Notes under the pieces: generated by a model | Told to the model about the DNA's origin: nothing | The model's input: the letters and a program-made list of their open reading frames with translations, nothing else | Database searches by the model: none | Translations under genes and position numbers: made by a program | Assembly (NCBI GenBank): GCA_021803845.1 | Contig: JAJZLA010000015.1 | Location: 1 to 12,211 of the forward strand | Origin: a bacterium | GTDB taxonomy: Bacteria > SZUA-79 > Acidulodesulfobacterales > Acidulodesulfobacteraceae | Reading direction: 5' to 3' | Length of the DNA stretch: 12,211 nt | Shown here: positions 1 to 5,960 of the stretch, piece after piece | Layout of the letters: every line of letters starts with the position of its first letter | Position numbering within the stretch: the stretch's first letter is position 1

Positions 1-75
1 AAATTAAACTAAAGGAAGACATGAAAATTTTTATCGTTCATTGTTCCGCCTAATAAAAAAATATTATAATTTAAT

Positions 76-447
76 TTATATATGGGTTTTTAATCCCATT
101 TTTTTCCATAAAAGCATTCCGCCTTTAAGGTTGTGAACCTTATTAAACCCGTGCCTTTTGAGCATAGCGCATGCGGAATAACTCCTGGCGCCGCTGTGGC
201 ATACCGCAATTATATCTTTATCTTTATGATTCTCTAGTTCTTGAATTTTAAGTGGTAAAAGCCTTATAGGGATCAAGCGCGAATTTTCTATATGCCCCAA
301 ATTTCCGTTATATTCGTGAGGCTCCCTTACGTCTATTACCAGCGTATTTTTACTTTCTTTATCTTCCGATAATTTTTTAAATACCTCATCGGGAGTTATC
401 TGGCTGACGTCGCCGAACAAACCTTCTCTCTTAAAAATATTAAACAT
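76..447 (-). CDS. single-domain rhodanese (sulfurtransferase)
   Basis: This 123-residue protein is a stand-alone rhodanese domain of the GlpE/PspE size class. Such proteins carry sulfane sulfur as a cysteine persulfide and pass it to an acceptor such as cyanide, thiols or a partner protein. The domain starts near residue 17 (ITPDEVF), followed by IDVREPHEY at 38-46 and the active-site loop CHSGAR at 83-88, with Cys83 as the expected persulfide carrier. The closing NLKGGMLLWKKMG at 106-118 is typical of the fold. No signal peptide or membrane segment is visible, so it is probably cytoplasmic. The ATG is preceded by a strong GGGAGG 13 bases upstream, rather far. It is 192 bases from the GNAT gene and has its own promoter and structured leader, so it is probably controlled separately. 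The true substrate cannot be told from sequence. Confidence 0.93.
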   Translation of the reverse strand: MFNIFKREGLFGDVSQITPDEVFKKLSEDKESKNTLVIDVREPHEYNGNLGHIENSRLIPIRLLPLKIQELENHKDKDIIAVCHSGARSYSACAMLKRHGFNKVHNLKGGMLLWKKMGLKTHI

Positions 448-460
448 CTCTTTTTTTATT

Positions 461-467
461 CCTCCCT
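461..467 (-). promoter_or_regulatory. ribosome binding site of the rhodanese gene
   Basis: On the minus strand this reads AGGGAGG, the strongest Shine-Dalgarno sequence in the window, 13 bases before the ATG at 447. The bases AAAGGGAGG at 469-461 can pair with TTTTCCTTT at 502-494 in the same leader: nine contiguous pairs, three of them G-U. The site could therefore be masked by upstream RNA. The masking is inference. Confidence 0.7.
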
Positions 468-496
468 TTTTTATAAATTTGCGATGGTTACGTAAA

Positions 497-561
497 GGAA
501 AAGGCGTCTAATTTACATATACCTCATAAATGCGGAAAATAAATCTGACGCCTTTTCCGCA
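497..561 (-). promoter_or_regulatory. candidate RNA switch: mutually exclusive hairpins in the rhodanese leader
   Basis: Three segments are given in minus-strand (RNA) order. A, at 561-547, contains TGCGGAAAAGGCGTC. B, at 539-531, is TTTTCCGCA. C, at 508-497, is GACGCCTTTTCC. A can pair perfectly with B over 9 bp (loop of 13) or with C over 12 bp. The A:C helix extends to 16 matches over 18 positions (541-558 with 497-514). Both pairings use the GGAAAA of A, so they exclude each other. C and the bases just after it (502-494) can also pair with the rhodanese ribosome binding site. One state would leave C free to mask that site and the other would release it. No long U-run follows either stem, so translation control or mRNA stability fits better than a terminator. 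The complementarity is seen directly; the switching is inferred. Confidence 0.45.
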
Positions 562-584
562 TCAATTTGCTTCCAATTTGTTAT

Positions 585-609
585 GGTGACGGAATTGAAT
601 TCCGTCACC
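585..609. repeat. perfect 25-base palindrome at the predicted transcript start (operator or 5' hairpin)
   Basis: The arms are GGTGACGGAATT and its exact reverse complement, separated by one base: 12 bp, a centre of 1, then 12 bp. It starts about five bases downstream of the -10 box of the rhodanese promoter, covering the expected +1. That position and perfect dyad symmetry suit an operator for a dimeric repressor. As RNA it could form a 10-bp stem with a 5-base loop at the 5' end of the leader, or a transcription barrier 31 bases after the GNAT gene. No T-run follows on the minus strand, so a standard intrinsic terminator is unlikely. I do not recognise the motif as the site of a particular regulator. 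Confidence 0.6.
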
Positions 610-613
610 CATT

Positions 614-642
614 ATTATAATATATATATTGCGCTTTGTCTA
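614..642 (-). promoter_or_regulatory. sigma-70-type promoter for the rhodanese gene
   Basis: On the minus strand there is a -35 box TAGACA (642-637, five of six consensus bases), a spacer of exactly 17 bases (636-620) and a perfect -10 box TATAAT (619-614). The first three bases of the -35 box are the TAG stop codon of the GNAT gene. Transcription should begin near 607, giving a leader of about 160 bases before the rhodanese ATG. Although the region is AT-rich, the correct spacing and near-consensus boxes make this the best promoter in the window. Confidence 0.65.
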
Positions 643-1347
643 TATTTTCAACATTACGGCTGTTTCGTCGCAATCGGGAAATTTTACGCAATTTATACAG
701 TCGCTCCATATCTTATGGGGCAGTTCCGATTTGTCTATAACGTTAAAACCGGATTTTTGAAAAAATTGCGGTTTGTAAGTTAAGGCAAATATATTGGTTA
801 TTTTAAAGAATTTAGCTTCTTCTATGCATTTTTTTATAAGTTCCGTCCCTATAAGCTTTCTTGTATAAGGCCTTTTTACGGCTAACGATCTTATTTCCGC
901 CAGATTTTCCCATACTATTGCAAGAGCGCATGCCCCTATAACTTCGGGTTCGCAGCCCGACGAGCCTTTTTCGCTATAAATTTCATTTAAATTTTCATTG
1001 CCCGTTTCGGTTTCGCATTCTATCTCGGCAATATAAAAATCTCTGAGATGAGTATATATATCGCTCATCGAACGCGGAAGCATCTCGCCGGCTTTTGAAT
1101 ATTCCGAAAAAAGTTTATAAAGCGATTTAACGTCGCACATAAGCGCTTTTCTCAGGACCACTTTTACGGTTTTGACGCCTTTGCCGATACCGGTTTCTTT
1201 ATCTATTTCTTTGATTTTATCGTGTCCGCCTTTGCTTTTAACGGTTAAACCTTCTTCCGCTTCTGTCTCCGCCTCTATTTCTATTTCGGTAGGATAAAAA
1301 ATAGCCGCCCCGCCTTTTTCGTATCTCTGTCTGCCTGTTTTATACAT
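640..1347 (-). CDS. argA: GNAT N-acetyltransferase, short ArgA-like (N-acetylglutamate synthase type)
   Basis: Residues 62-235 match the short GNAT proteins that act as N-acetylglutamate synthases in bacteria lacking classical ArgA; these use acetyl-CoA to acetylate glutamate at the first step of arginine synthesis. Family landmarks are GEMLPRSMSDIYTHLRDFY (87-105), VWENLAEIRSLAV (145-157), IFALTYKPQFF (186-196), KSELPHKIW (206-214) and the cysteine cluster C217, C220, C226. Three things are odd. An N-terminal extension of about 60 residues is low complexity and Glu/Lys rich. An insert of about 25 residues (near 111-135) splits a beta hairpin. The acetyl-CoA loop, normally Q/R-x-x-G-x-G/A, reads TRKLIG (162-167) and so lacks its first glycine. 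The ATG lies 10 bases after recN and has no clear ribosome site, so translation may be coupled or may start further in. The family is clear; the exact substrate is less so. Confidence 0.75.
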   Translation of the reverse strand: MYKTGRQRYEKGGAAIFYPTEIEIEAETEAEEGLTVKSKGGHDKIKEIDKETGIGKGVKTVKVVLRKALMCDVKSLYKLFSEYSKAGEMLPRSMSDIYTHLRDFYIAEIECETETGNENLNEIYSEKGSSGCEPEVIGACALAIVWENLAEIRSLAVKRPYTRKLIGTELIKKCIEEAKFFKITNIFALTYKPQFFQKSGFNVIDKSELPHKIWSDCINCVKFPDCDETAVMLKI

Positions 1348-1357
1348 ATCTTTTTAT

Positions 1358-3064
1358 TTAGAACCGCCCCCTGTTTTTTAAAATTTCCTTAGCATGCATT
1401 AAAGCCGCTTCTCCTTTTGAATCGCCCGACAACATTCTTGCCGTTTCGGTTATCCTCTCTTCTTCGTTAAGCTCTTTTATCCTGGTATATGTTTTTCCGC
1501 TAATTACTTCTTTATAAATAAAAAAATGCCTGTCGGCGAACGAAGATACCTGGGCGAGGTGCGTTATAAGTATTACCTGATTTGCTTCAGATATAGATTT
1601 AAGCGCCGAACCTACAAAATTAGCTACATCGCCGCCGATTCCCGCATCGATTTCGTCAAAAATAAAAGTCGCAGTATCTTTTCTTTTGTTTAAAATTTTT
1701 AAAATACATAAACTTATGCGGGAAAGTTCGCCTCCCGAAGCAACCTTGGAAAGCGGCCTGGGTTCTTCTCCCGGATTTGCGGAAAACATAAAAATGCAAT
1801 CGTCCAATCCGGTTTCCGAAAAGCTTTTCTCAAAGTCGGTTTTATATATATTTATTTTAAAAATAGGTTTAATTTTTAAAAAAAGTAATTCTTTTTCTAT
1901 TTGTTTTTCCATAATAGAAGCGGATTTTATTCTCTTTGTATGCAATTCTTCGGATATCCGCAAAAAATTTTCTTTAAACTTTTCATATTCGCCGTCAATT
2001 TCGGAAATTCTTCTTTCAAGTTCCGCAATCCCGCCTAATTCTTGTTTTGCTTCGTCGTATAGCTTTAGAAGTTCTTCTATATTGGAAACGTTATATTTAT
2101 TTTCTATACTTATAACGGAATCGATTTTAAGACGTATTTCGTTAAATTTTTCTTCGTCGAATTCTAAAGCGGAATACTTTTCTAAAAATAAAAGAATATC
2201 TTCCAGTTCTATTTTTGTGGTTTCGGCGTTTTTTAAGCATTCTGCTTTTTTAAAAGCAGTATCTAATTCGGACAGCTTTGAAAGATTGGAAACTAATAAA
2301 GCCAGATGTTTTAAAATCCCGTATTCATCGCCGTCTATTAAATCAATAGAGTTTAAAATAAGCTCTTTTATAACGTTTGCGTTTTCTAACTTTTTTAGTT
2401 CTTGTTTTAAAATTTCTTCTTCGTCTACGGATTTAATATTTAAATTTTCGACGTCGTTTACTATGTATGAATTTAAAGTTTTTATGCGCGATATGCCTTC
2501 TATTTTTTTTGTTATTTCTTCTTTTTCCGATAATATTTTTTTGATTTCGTTATAAATCTTTTTAGTTTCTTTCAGTAAAGTTTCATTGCCGGAGAAATCA
2601 TCCAAAAAAGCAAGCTGGCTTATAGGGTCTATTAAAAATCTCCTGTCATTCTGCCCGAATATTTTTAACAAATTTTCGCCTAACCTTTCTATTAAGTTTT
2701 TGTTTACAGGTTCGCCGTTTATAAAATATCTGCTTTTACCGCTTTCCGTAACTGTTCTTTTAAGATTTAAATCTTCGGAACTTTCTACGTCTATTAATCC
2801 TTCTACGTCTAATTCAGCAAAAATACCGTTTAAACCGCCTTTTACAGTCCCGTTTAAATCGAATACCGCCGTAACGTAACCTTCTTTTTCTCCCGTTCTT
2901 ATAACGTCCAATCCTTTAGTTTTACCGAACAAAAAATTAAGGGATTCAATTATTATGCTTTTTCCCGCTCCGGTTTCTCCGCTAAGAACGTTAAGTCCGC
3001 CGCAAAAATCTATTTCTAAAAAATCTATAGTGGCAAAATTTTTTATTTTTATAGTTTTTAACAA
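1358..3064 (-). CDS. recN: DNA repair protein RecN (SMC-like ATPase)
   Basis: RecN is an SMC-family ATPase that acts early in recombinational repair of DNA double-strand breaks. The 568 residues match the usual family length. The start IKNFATIDFLEI (7-18) leads to Walker A GETGAGKS (29-36). A coiled-coil region rich in Glu, Lys and Leu runs from about 160 to 390. The C-terminal head has the ABC signature SKVASGGELSR (439-449), Walker B with D-loop TFIFDEIDAGIGG (466-478) and the switch histidine in LITHLAQV (499-506). The start codon is TTG at 3064-3062. It is chosen because family members begin a few residues before the I-x-N-F-A motif and because AAAGGT precedes it by 11 bases. The usual GQHxHQ sequence after the first head segment reads GQNDRR (137-142), keeping the Q-loop glutamine but not the histidines. 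It sits between nadK and the GNAT gene, probably co-transcribed. Confidence 0.95.
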   Translation of the reverse strand: MLKTIKIKNFATIDFLEIDFCGGLNVLSGETGAGKSIIIESLNFLFGKTKGLDVIRTGEKEGYVTAVFDLNGTVKGGLNGIFAELDVEGLIDVESSEDLNLKRTVTESGKSRYFINGEPVNKNLIERLGENLLKIFGQNDRRFLIDPISQLAFLDDFSGNETLLKETKKIYNEIKKILSEKEEITKKIEGISRIKTLNSYIVNDVENLNIKSVDEEEILKQELKKLENANVIKELILNSIDLIDGDEYGILKHLALLVSNLSKLSELDTAFKKAECLKNAETTKIELEDILLFLEKYSALEFDEEKFNEIRLKIDSVISIENKYNVSNIEELLKLYDEAKQELGGIAELERRISEIDGEYEKFKENFLRISEELHTKRIKSASIMEKQIEKELLFLKIKPIFKINIYKTDFEKSFSETGLDDCIFMFSANPGEEPRPLSKVASGGELSRISLCILKILNKRKDTATFIFDEIDAGIGGDVANFVGSALKSISEANQVILITHLAQVSSFADRHFFIYKEVISGKTYTRIKELNEEERITETARMLSGDSKGEAALMHAKEILKNRGRF

Positions 3065-3074
3065 TTTTATCTAG

Positions 3075-3080
3075 ACCTTT
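3075..3080 (-). promoter_or_regulatory. ribosome binding site of recN, overlapping the nadK stop codon
   Basis: The minus strand reads AAAGGT, sharing two bases with the TAA stop of nadK and standing 11 bases before the TTG start of recN. It supports the TTG as the real start and suggests translational coupling of recN to nadK. Confidence 0.5.
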
Positions 3081-3933
3081 ACCAGTTTAATTTTGTCCTT
3101 AATATATTCCAGTAATCGTTATCTAAAGACGAAGATAAGTAAACCTTGGAAGGATGTTTTTTAATTATTATTTCGTCGTCGTCGTCAAGCTTCAAACCAT
3201 CTCTTCCATCGGCGGAAATAAAAATATTTCTTTCCTGCGGCATAATTATTACTTTAAGTTCGCAAGGATTTATTATTATAGGTCTGTTGGAGAGCGTATG
3301 GGGACATATAGGAGTTATTATAAAAGCGTCCATGTCCGGCTGTACTATGGGTCCTCCGGCCGATAAAGAATAAGCCGTAGAGCCGGTAGGAGTAGCGATA
3401 ATAAGACCGTCGGCTCTGTAATCGTTCAATCTCAAACCGTTCACAAAAACGGTTAAATTAATAACTCTGGCATGAATACTTTTTTCTCTTGCGATAGTCG
3501 CTTCGTTTAACGCTACTAATTTTTCGATAGATTTGCCTTTCCTGAATACTTCGATTTCGATAGCCATTCTCGGTATAAATTCCAAAGTCCCGTCTAAAAA
3601 TCTTTCTACCGCATCTTTCTTTTTTTTCTCCGGAACTTCTACAAGGAAACCCAGGGTGCCGAAATCTATTCCTATTACCGGTACTTCGGAAAGTTGAGGA
3701 AAAATCTTTCCAAGCGTAATTAAAAGAGTTCCGTCTCCTCCGCAGACTACCACAAGTCCGATGTTTTTAGTGTCGGAACTTTTAATGTCCATACTGGGCT
3801 TGATTATCGTTTCTATGCCGTTCTTTCTAAAAAGTCCGCATACGTATTCTGCGGACTTTAAAGCTGCAACGGCGTCTTTTTTGTAGGAAACCAGAACCCT
3901 CTTAATGTTCTTATTAAAATCGGATGAAAACAT
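3079..3933 (-). CDS. nadK: NAD kinase
   Basis: NAD kinase phosphorylates NAD to NADP with ATP or polyphosphate and sets the cytosolic NADP(H) supply. The 284 residues are the normal bacterial length. The diagnostic GGDGT motif is at 65-69, within a hydrophobic strand. VIGIDFGTLGFL follows at 86-97, and LNEATIAR at 142-149 provides the conserved Asn-Glu pair that binds the nucleotide. RADGLIIATPTGSTAYSLSA (173-192) and ITPICPHTLSNRP (206-218) complete the family pattern, so the enzyme looks intact. The ATG shares one base with the aconitase stop codon (TAATG), a classic sign of translational coupling, and recN follows 14 bases after its stop. Placement beside aconitase is suggestive, since an NADP-dependent isocitrate dehydrogenase would use its product, but no such gene lies in the window. 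Confidence 0.96.
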   Translation of the reverse strand: MFSSDFNKNIKRVLVSYKKDAVAALKSAEYVCGLFRKNGIETIIKPSMDIKSSDTKNIGLVVVCGGDGTLLITLGKIFPQLSEVPVIGIDFGTLGFLVEVPEKKKKDAVERFLDGTLEFIPRMAIEIEVFRKGKSIEKLVALNEATIAREKSIHARVINLTVFVNGLRLNDYRADGLIIATPTGSTAYSLSAGGPIVQPDMDAFIITPICPHTLSNRPIIINPCELKVIIMPQERNIFISADGRDGLKLDDDDEIIIKKHPSKVYLSSSLDNDYWNILRTKLNW

Positions 3934-5879
3934 TAAATTGTTGCCGGATGCTGCTGTGATGCTTTTGTTTCATTAAGTAATCCGCCTTCTTTTATTATTT
4001 TAACCTGCCTGTCGGTTAAATTACACTTAAACTTATATTCGGCGTTTCCCTGACTTTTATTTATAAAAGTAACAGGCTTGCGTTCGTTTAATTCTTTTAA
4101 AATATTAGGGGCTATAAGCTCATCGCCCTGTTTTATTTTATCATAATCGGCAGGGTTTTCAAATATAATGGGCAATATTCCGAAATTTATTAGATTTGCA
4201 AAATGAATTCTTGCAAAAGATTTAGCTATTACGGCTTTAACTCCAAGATACATAGGCGCAAGCGCCGCATGCTCCCTGCTTGAACCCTGTCCATAGTTTT
4301 CGCCGCCAATTACAAAACCGCCTTTCTCCTTTAGCGCTCTTTCCGAAAAAGCCGGATCCACCGTTTCAAATACATATTTAGAAATGGCGGGAATATTAGA
4401 CCGAAGCGGAAGTATTTTAGAGCCTGCCGGCATTATATGGTCGGTAGTTATATTATCGCCTACCTTGAGCAGAACCTTTCCGGATATGGATTCCTGAAGT
4501 TTCTGCTGAACCGGAAGCGGTTGAATGTTGGGCCCTCTGTAAACTTCGACTTCTTCCGGCTTAGTAGAAGGCGGAATTATCATTGAATCGTCTATATTGA
4601 ATTTTTCCGGCATTTTAATTTTGGGAGCTTTTCCAAGCGTCCTCGGGTCCGTAATATAGCCTGTAAGTGCCGAAACCGCCGCGGTCTGCGGCGAAACAAG
4701 ATAAATTTTCGCGTCTTTAGTTCCGCTCCTTCCTTCAAAATTACGGTTAAAAGTTCTTAAAGAAACGGCGCCTGAACGCGGAGCCTGCCCCATACCTATG
4801 CATGGTCCGCAAGTCGATTCCAGTATCCTTGCCCCTGAAGCTATTAAATCGGCAAGAGCTCCGTTTTTTGCTATCATTTCAAAAACCTGTTTGGAACCGG
4901 GCGAAATAACTAGACTTACGTCGGGATGCACTTTTTTCCCTTTTAATATGGCCGCTACGGTCATCAAATCGGCATAAGACGAATTAGTGCAGCTTCCTAT
5001 GGCGGACTGATCTACCTTTACATCTTTTAATTCGCTTACTTTTACTACCTGGTCGGGCATGTGAGGTTTTGCCGCAAGCGGTTCGAGCGAACTTAAATCA
5101 ATTTCTATAACTTCGTCGTAAACGGCATCTTCGTCTGCGGAAAGAGAAGTAAAATCCTGAATTCTTCCTTCGGCTTTTAAAAATTCCATAGTTCTTTCGT
5201 CGCTTGGAAAAACAGATGTGGTCGCGCCGAGTTCGGCGCCCATATTGGTAATAACTGCTCTTTCAGGAACGCTTAGCGTTTTTACTCCTTCGCCGCCGTA
5301 TTCAAAAATTCTGCCTACGCCGCCTTTAACGGTCAGCCTTCTTAAAAGTTCTAAAATAACATCTTTCGCCGAAACAAAATCCTCCAGTTTTCCGGAAAGT
5401 TTAACCAGAACGACTTTAGGAACGTTCATATAAAACGCTCCGCCGCCCATCGCAACCGCAACGTCGAGCCCGCCTGCGCCTATAGCTATCATTCCTACTC
5501 CTCCGGCAGTCGGCGTATGGCTGTCGGAACCCAGAAGCGTCTTACCGGGAATGCCGAATCTTTCTAAATTAACCTGATGACATATGCCGTTACCTGCTTT
5601 AGAATAAAATATTCCGTATTTTGCCGCTATCGTCTGCAGAAATTTGTGGTCGTCGGCATTTTCAAAACCTGTTTGAAGAGTGTTGTGGTCTATATAGCTT
5701 ACCGACAAATCGGTTTTTACCTTAGGCACGCCTATTGCCTCAAATTGCAGATATGCCATAGTTCCGGTAGCGTCCTGAGTAAGCGTCCTATCGATTTTTA
5801 ACGCAATTTCTTCTCCTTGTTTTAAATTTCCGCCGACAAGATGCGAGCTTAAAATTTTGTACGTTAAACTCTGTCCCAT
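3933..5879 (-). CDS. acnA: aconitate hydratase (aconitase), Aquifex type
   Basis: Aconitase interconverts citrate and isocitrate through cis-aconitate with a [4Fe-4S] cluster, in the TCA cycle or its reductive form. At 648 residues it fits the compact aconitase type known from Aquifex and many anaerobes, shorter than the roughly 890-residue AcnA of enterobacteria. Cluster ligands are Cys297 (IGSCTNSS), Cys357 and Cys360 (STCGPCIGMG). Substrate-site motifs include DHNT (64-67), GSDSHTPTAGG (117-127) and the C-terminal swivel-domain sequences GENYGQGSSREHAALAP (526-542) and SFARIHFANLINFGILP (554-570). All expected catalytic elements are present. The ATG is preceded by CGGGAG at 11 bases. Its stop overlaps the nadK start, making it the likely first gene of the acnA-nadK-recN-argA group. 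Homoaconitase or isopropylmalate isomerase is less likely, because those are usually split into two subunits. Confidence 0.95.
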   Translation of the reverse strand: MGQSLTYKILSSHLVGGNLKQGEEIALKIDRTLTQDATGTMAYLQFEAIGVPKVKTDLSVSYIDHNTLQTGFENADDHKFLQTIAAKYGIFYSKAGNGICHQVNLERFGIPGKTLLGSDSHTPTAGGVGMIAIGAGGLDVAVAMGGGAFYMNVPKVVLVKLSGKLEDFVSAKDVILELLRRLTVKGGVGRIFEYGGEGVKTLSVPERAVITNMGAELGATTSVFPSDERTMEFLKAEGRIQDFTSLSADEDAVYDEVIEIDLSSLEPLAAKPHMPDQVVKVSELKDVKVDQSAIGSCTNSSYADLMTVAAILKGKKVHPDVSLVISPGSKQVFEMIAKNGALADLIASGARILESTCGPCIGMGQAPRSGAVSLRTFNRNFEGRSGTKDAKIYLVSPQTAAVSALTGYITDPRTLGKAPKIKMPEKFNIDDSMIIPPSTKPEEVEVYRGPNIQPLPVQQKLQESISGKVLLKVGDNITTDHIMPAGSKILPLRSNIPAISKYVFETVDPAFSERALKEKGGFVIGGENYGQGSSREHAALAPMYLGVKAVIAKSFARIHFANLINFGILPIIFENPADYDKIKQGDELIAPNILKELNERKPVTFINKSQGNAEYKFKCNLTDRQVKIIKEGGLLNETKASQQHPATI

Positions 5880-5960
5880 AAATTAAATTTCTCCCGATTT
5901 ATATTATTTATATTAATTTTTAATTGAATAATTTTAATATATTTTTTTAATAAAGTAAAA
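5880..5960 (-). promoter_or_regulatory. AT-rich intergenic leader of aconitase, with ribosome site and possible promoter
   Basis: This 81-base gap is the largest in the window after the rhodanese leader and separates the polysaccharide genes from the aconitase group. A clear ribosome site GGGAG lies at 5895-5891, 11 bases before the ATG. A TATAAA (5903-5898) or TAATAT (5906-5901) could be a -10 box, with TTCAAT at 5928-5923 as a weak -35. The whole stretch is so AT-rich that such matches are expected by chance. No intrinsic terminator with a GC stem is visible, so read-through from the sugar transferase is possible. Confidence 0.35.

Noticed and set aside
21..53. Ten-codon plus-strand frame (ATG to TAA) after a GGAAG, and short minus-strand starts at 41 and 22
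   Set aside because: Too short or cut by the window edge, with no supporting homology. Bases 1-75 hold no feature I can support.
82..105. Small hairpin ATGGG/CCCAT followed by a T-run on the plus strand, as a terminator
   Set aside because: The stem has only five pairs and lies inside the rhodanese coding end. It would act only on plus-strand transcription, for which there is no gene in the window.
497..609. Intrinsic terminator for the acnA-argA operon formed by the leader hairpins
   Set aside because: None of the stems is followed by a convincing U-run on the minus strand, and a good promoter precedes them, so regulatory leader structure is the better reading.
583..783. Plus-strand open frame of 66 codons beside the rhodanese leader
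   Set aside because: It runs antisense through the end of the GNAT gene, starts within the palindrome and shows no family resemblance; the minus-strand gene is clear.
1686..2555. Long plus-strand open frame (289 codons) and other plus-strand frames through recN, nadK, aconitase, GlgA and GH57
   Set aside because: They lie exactly opposite strongly conserved minus-strand genes and translate to Ser/Phe/Lys-rich sequence typical of antisense shadows of AT-rich genes.
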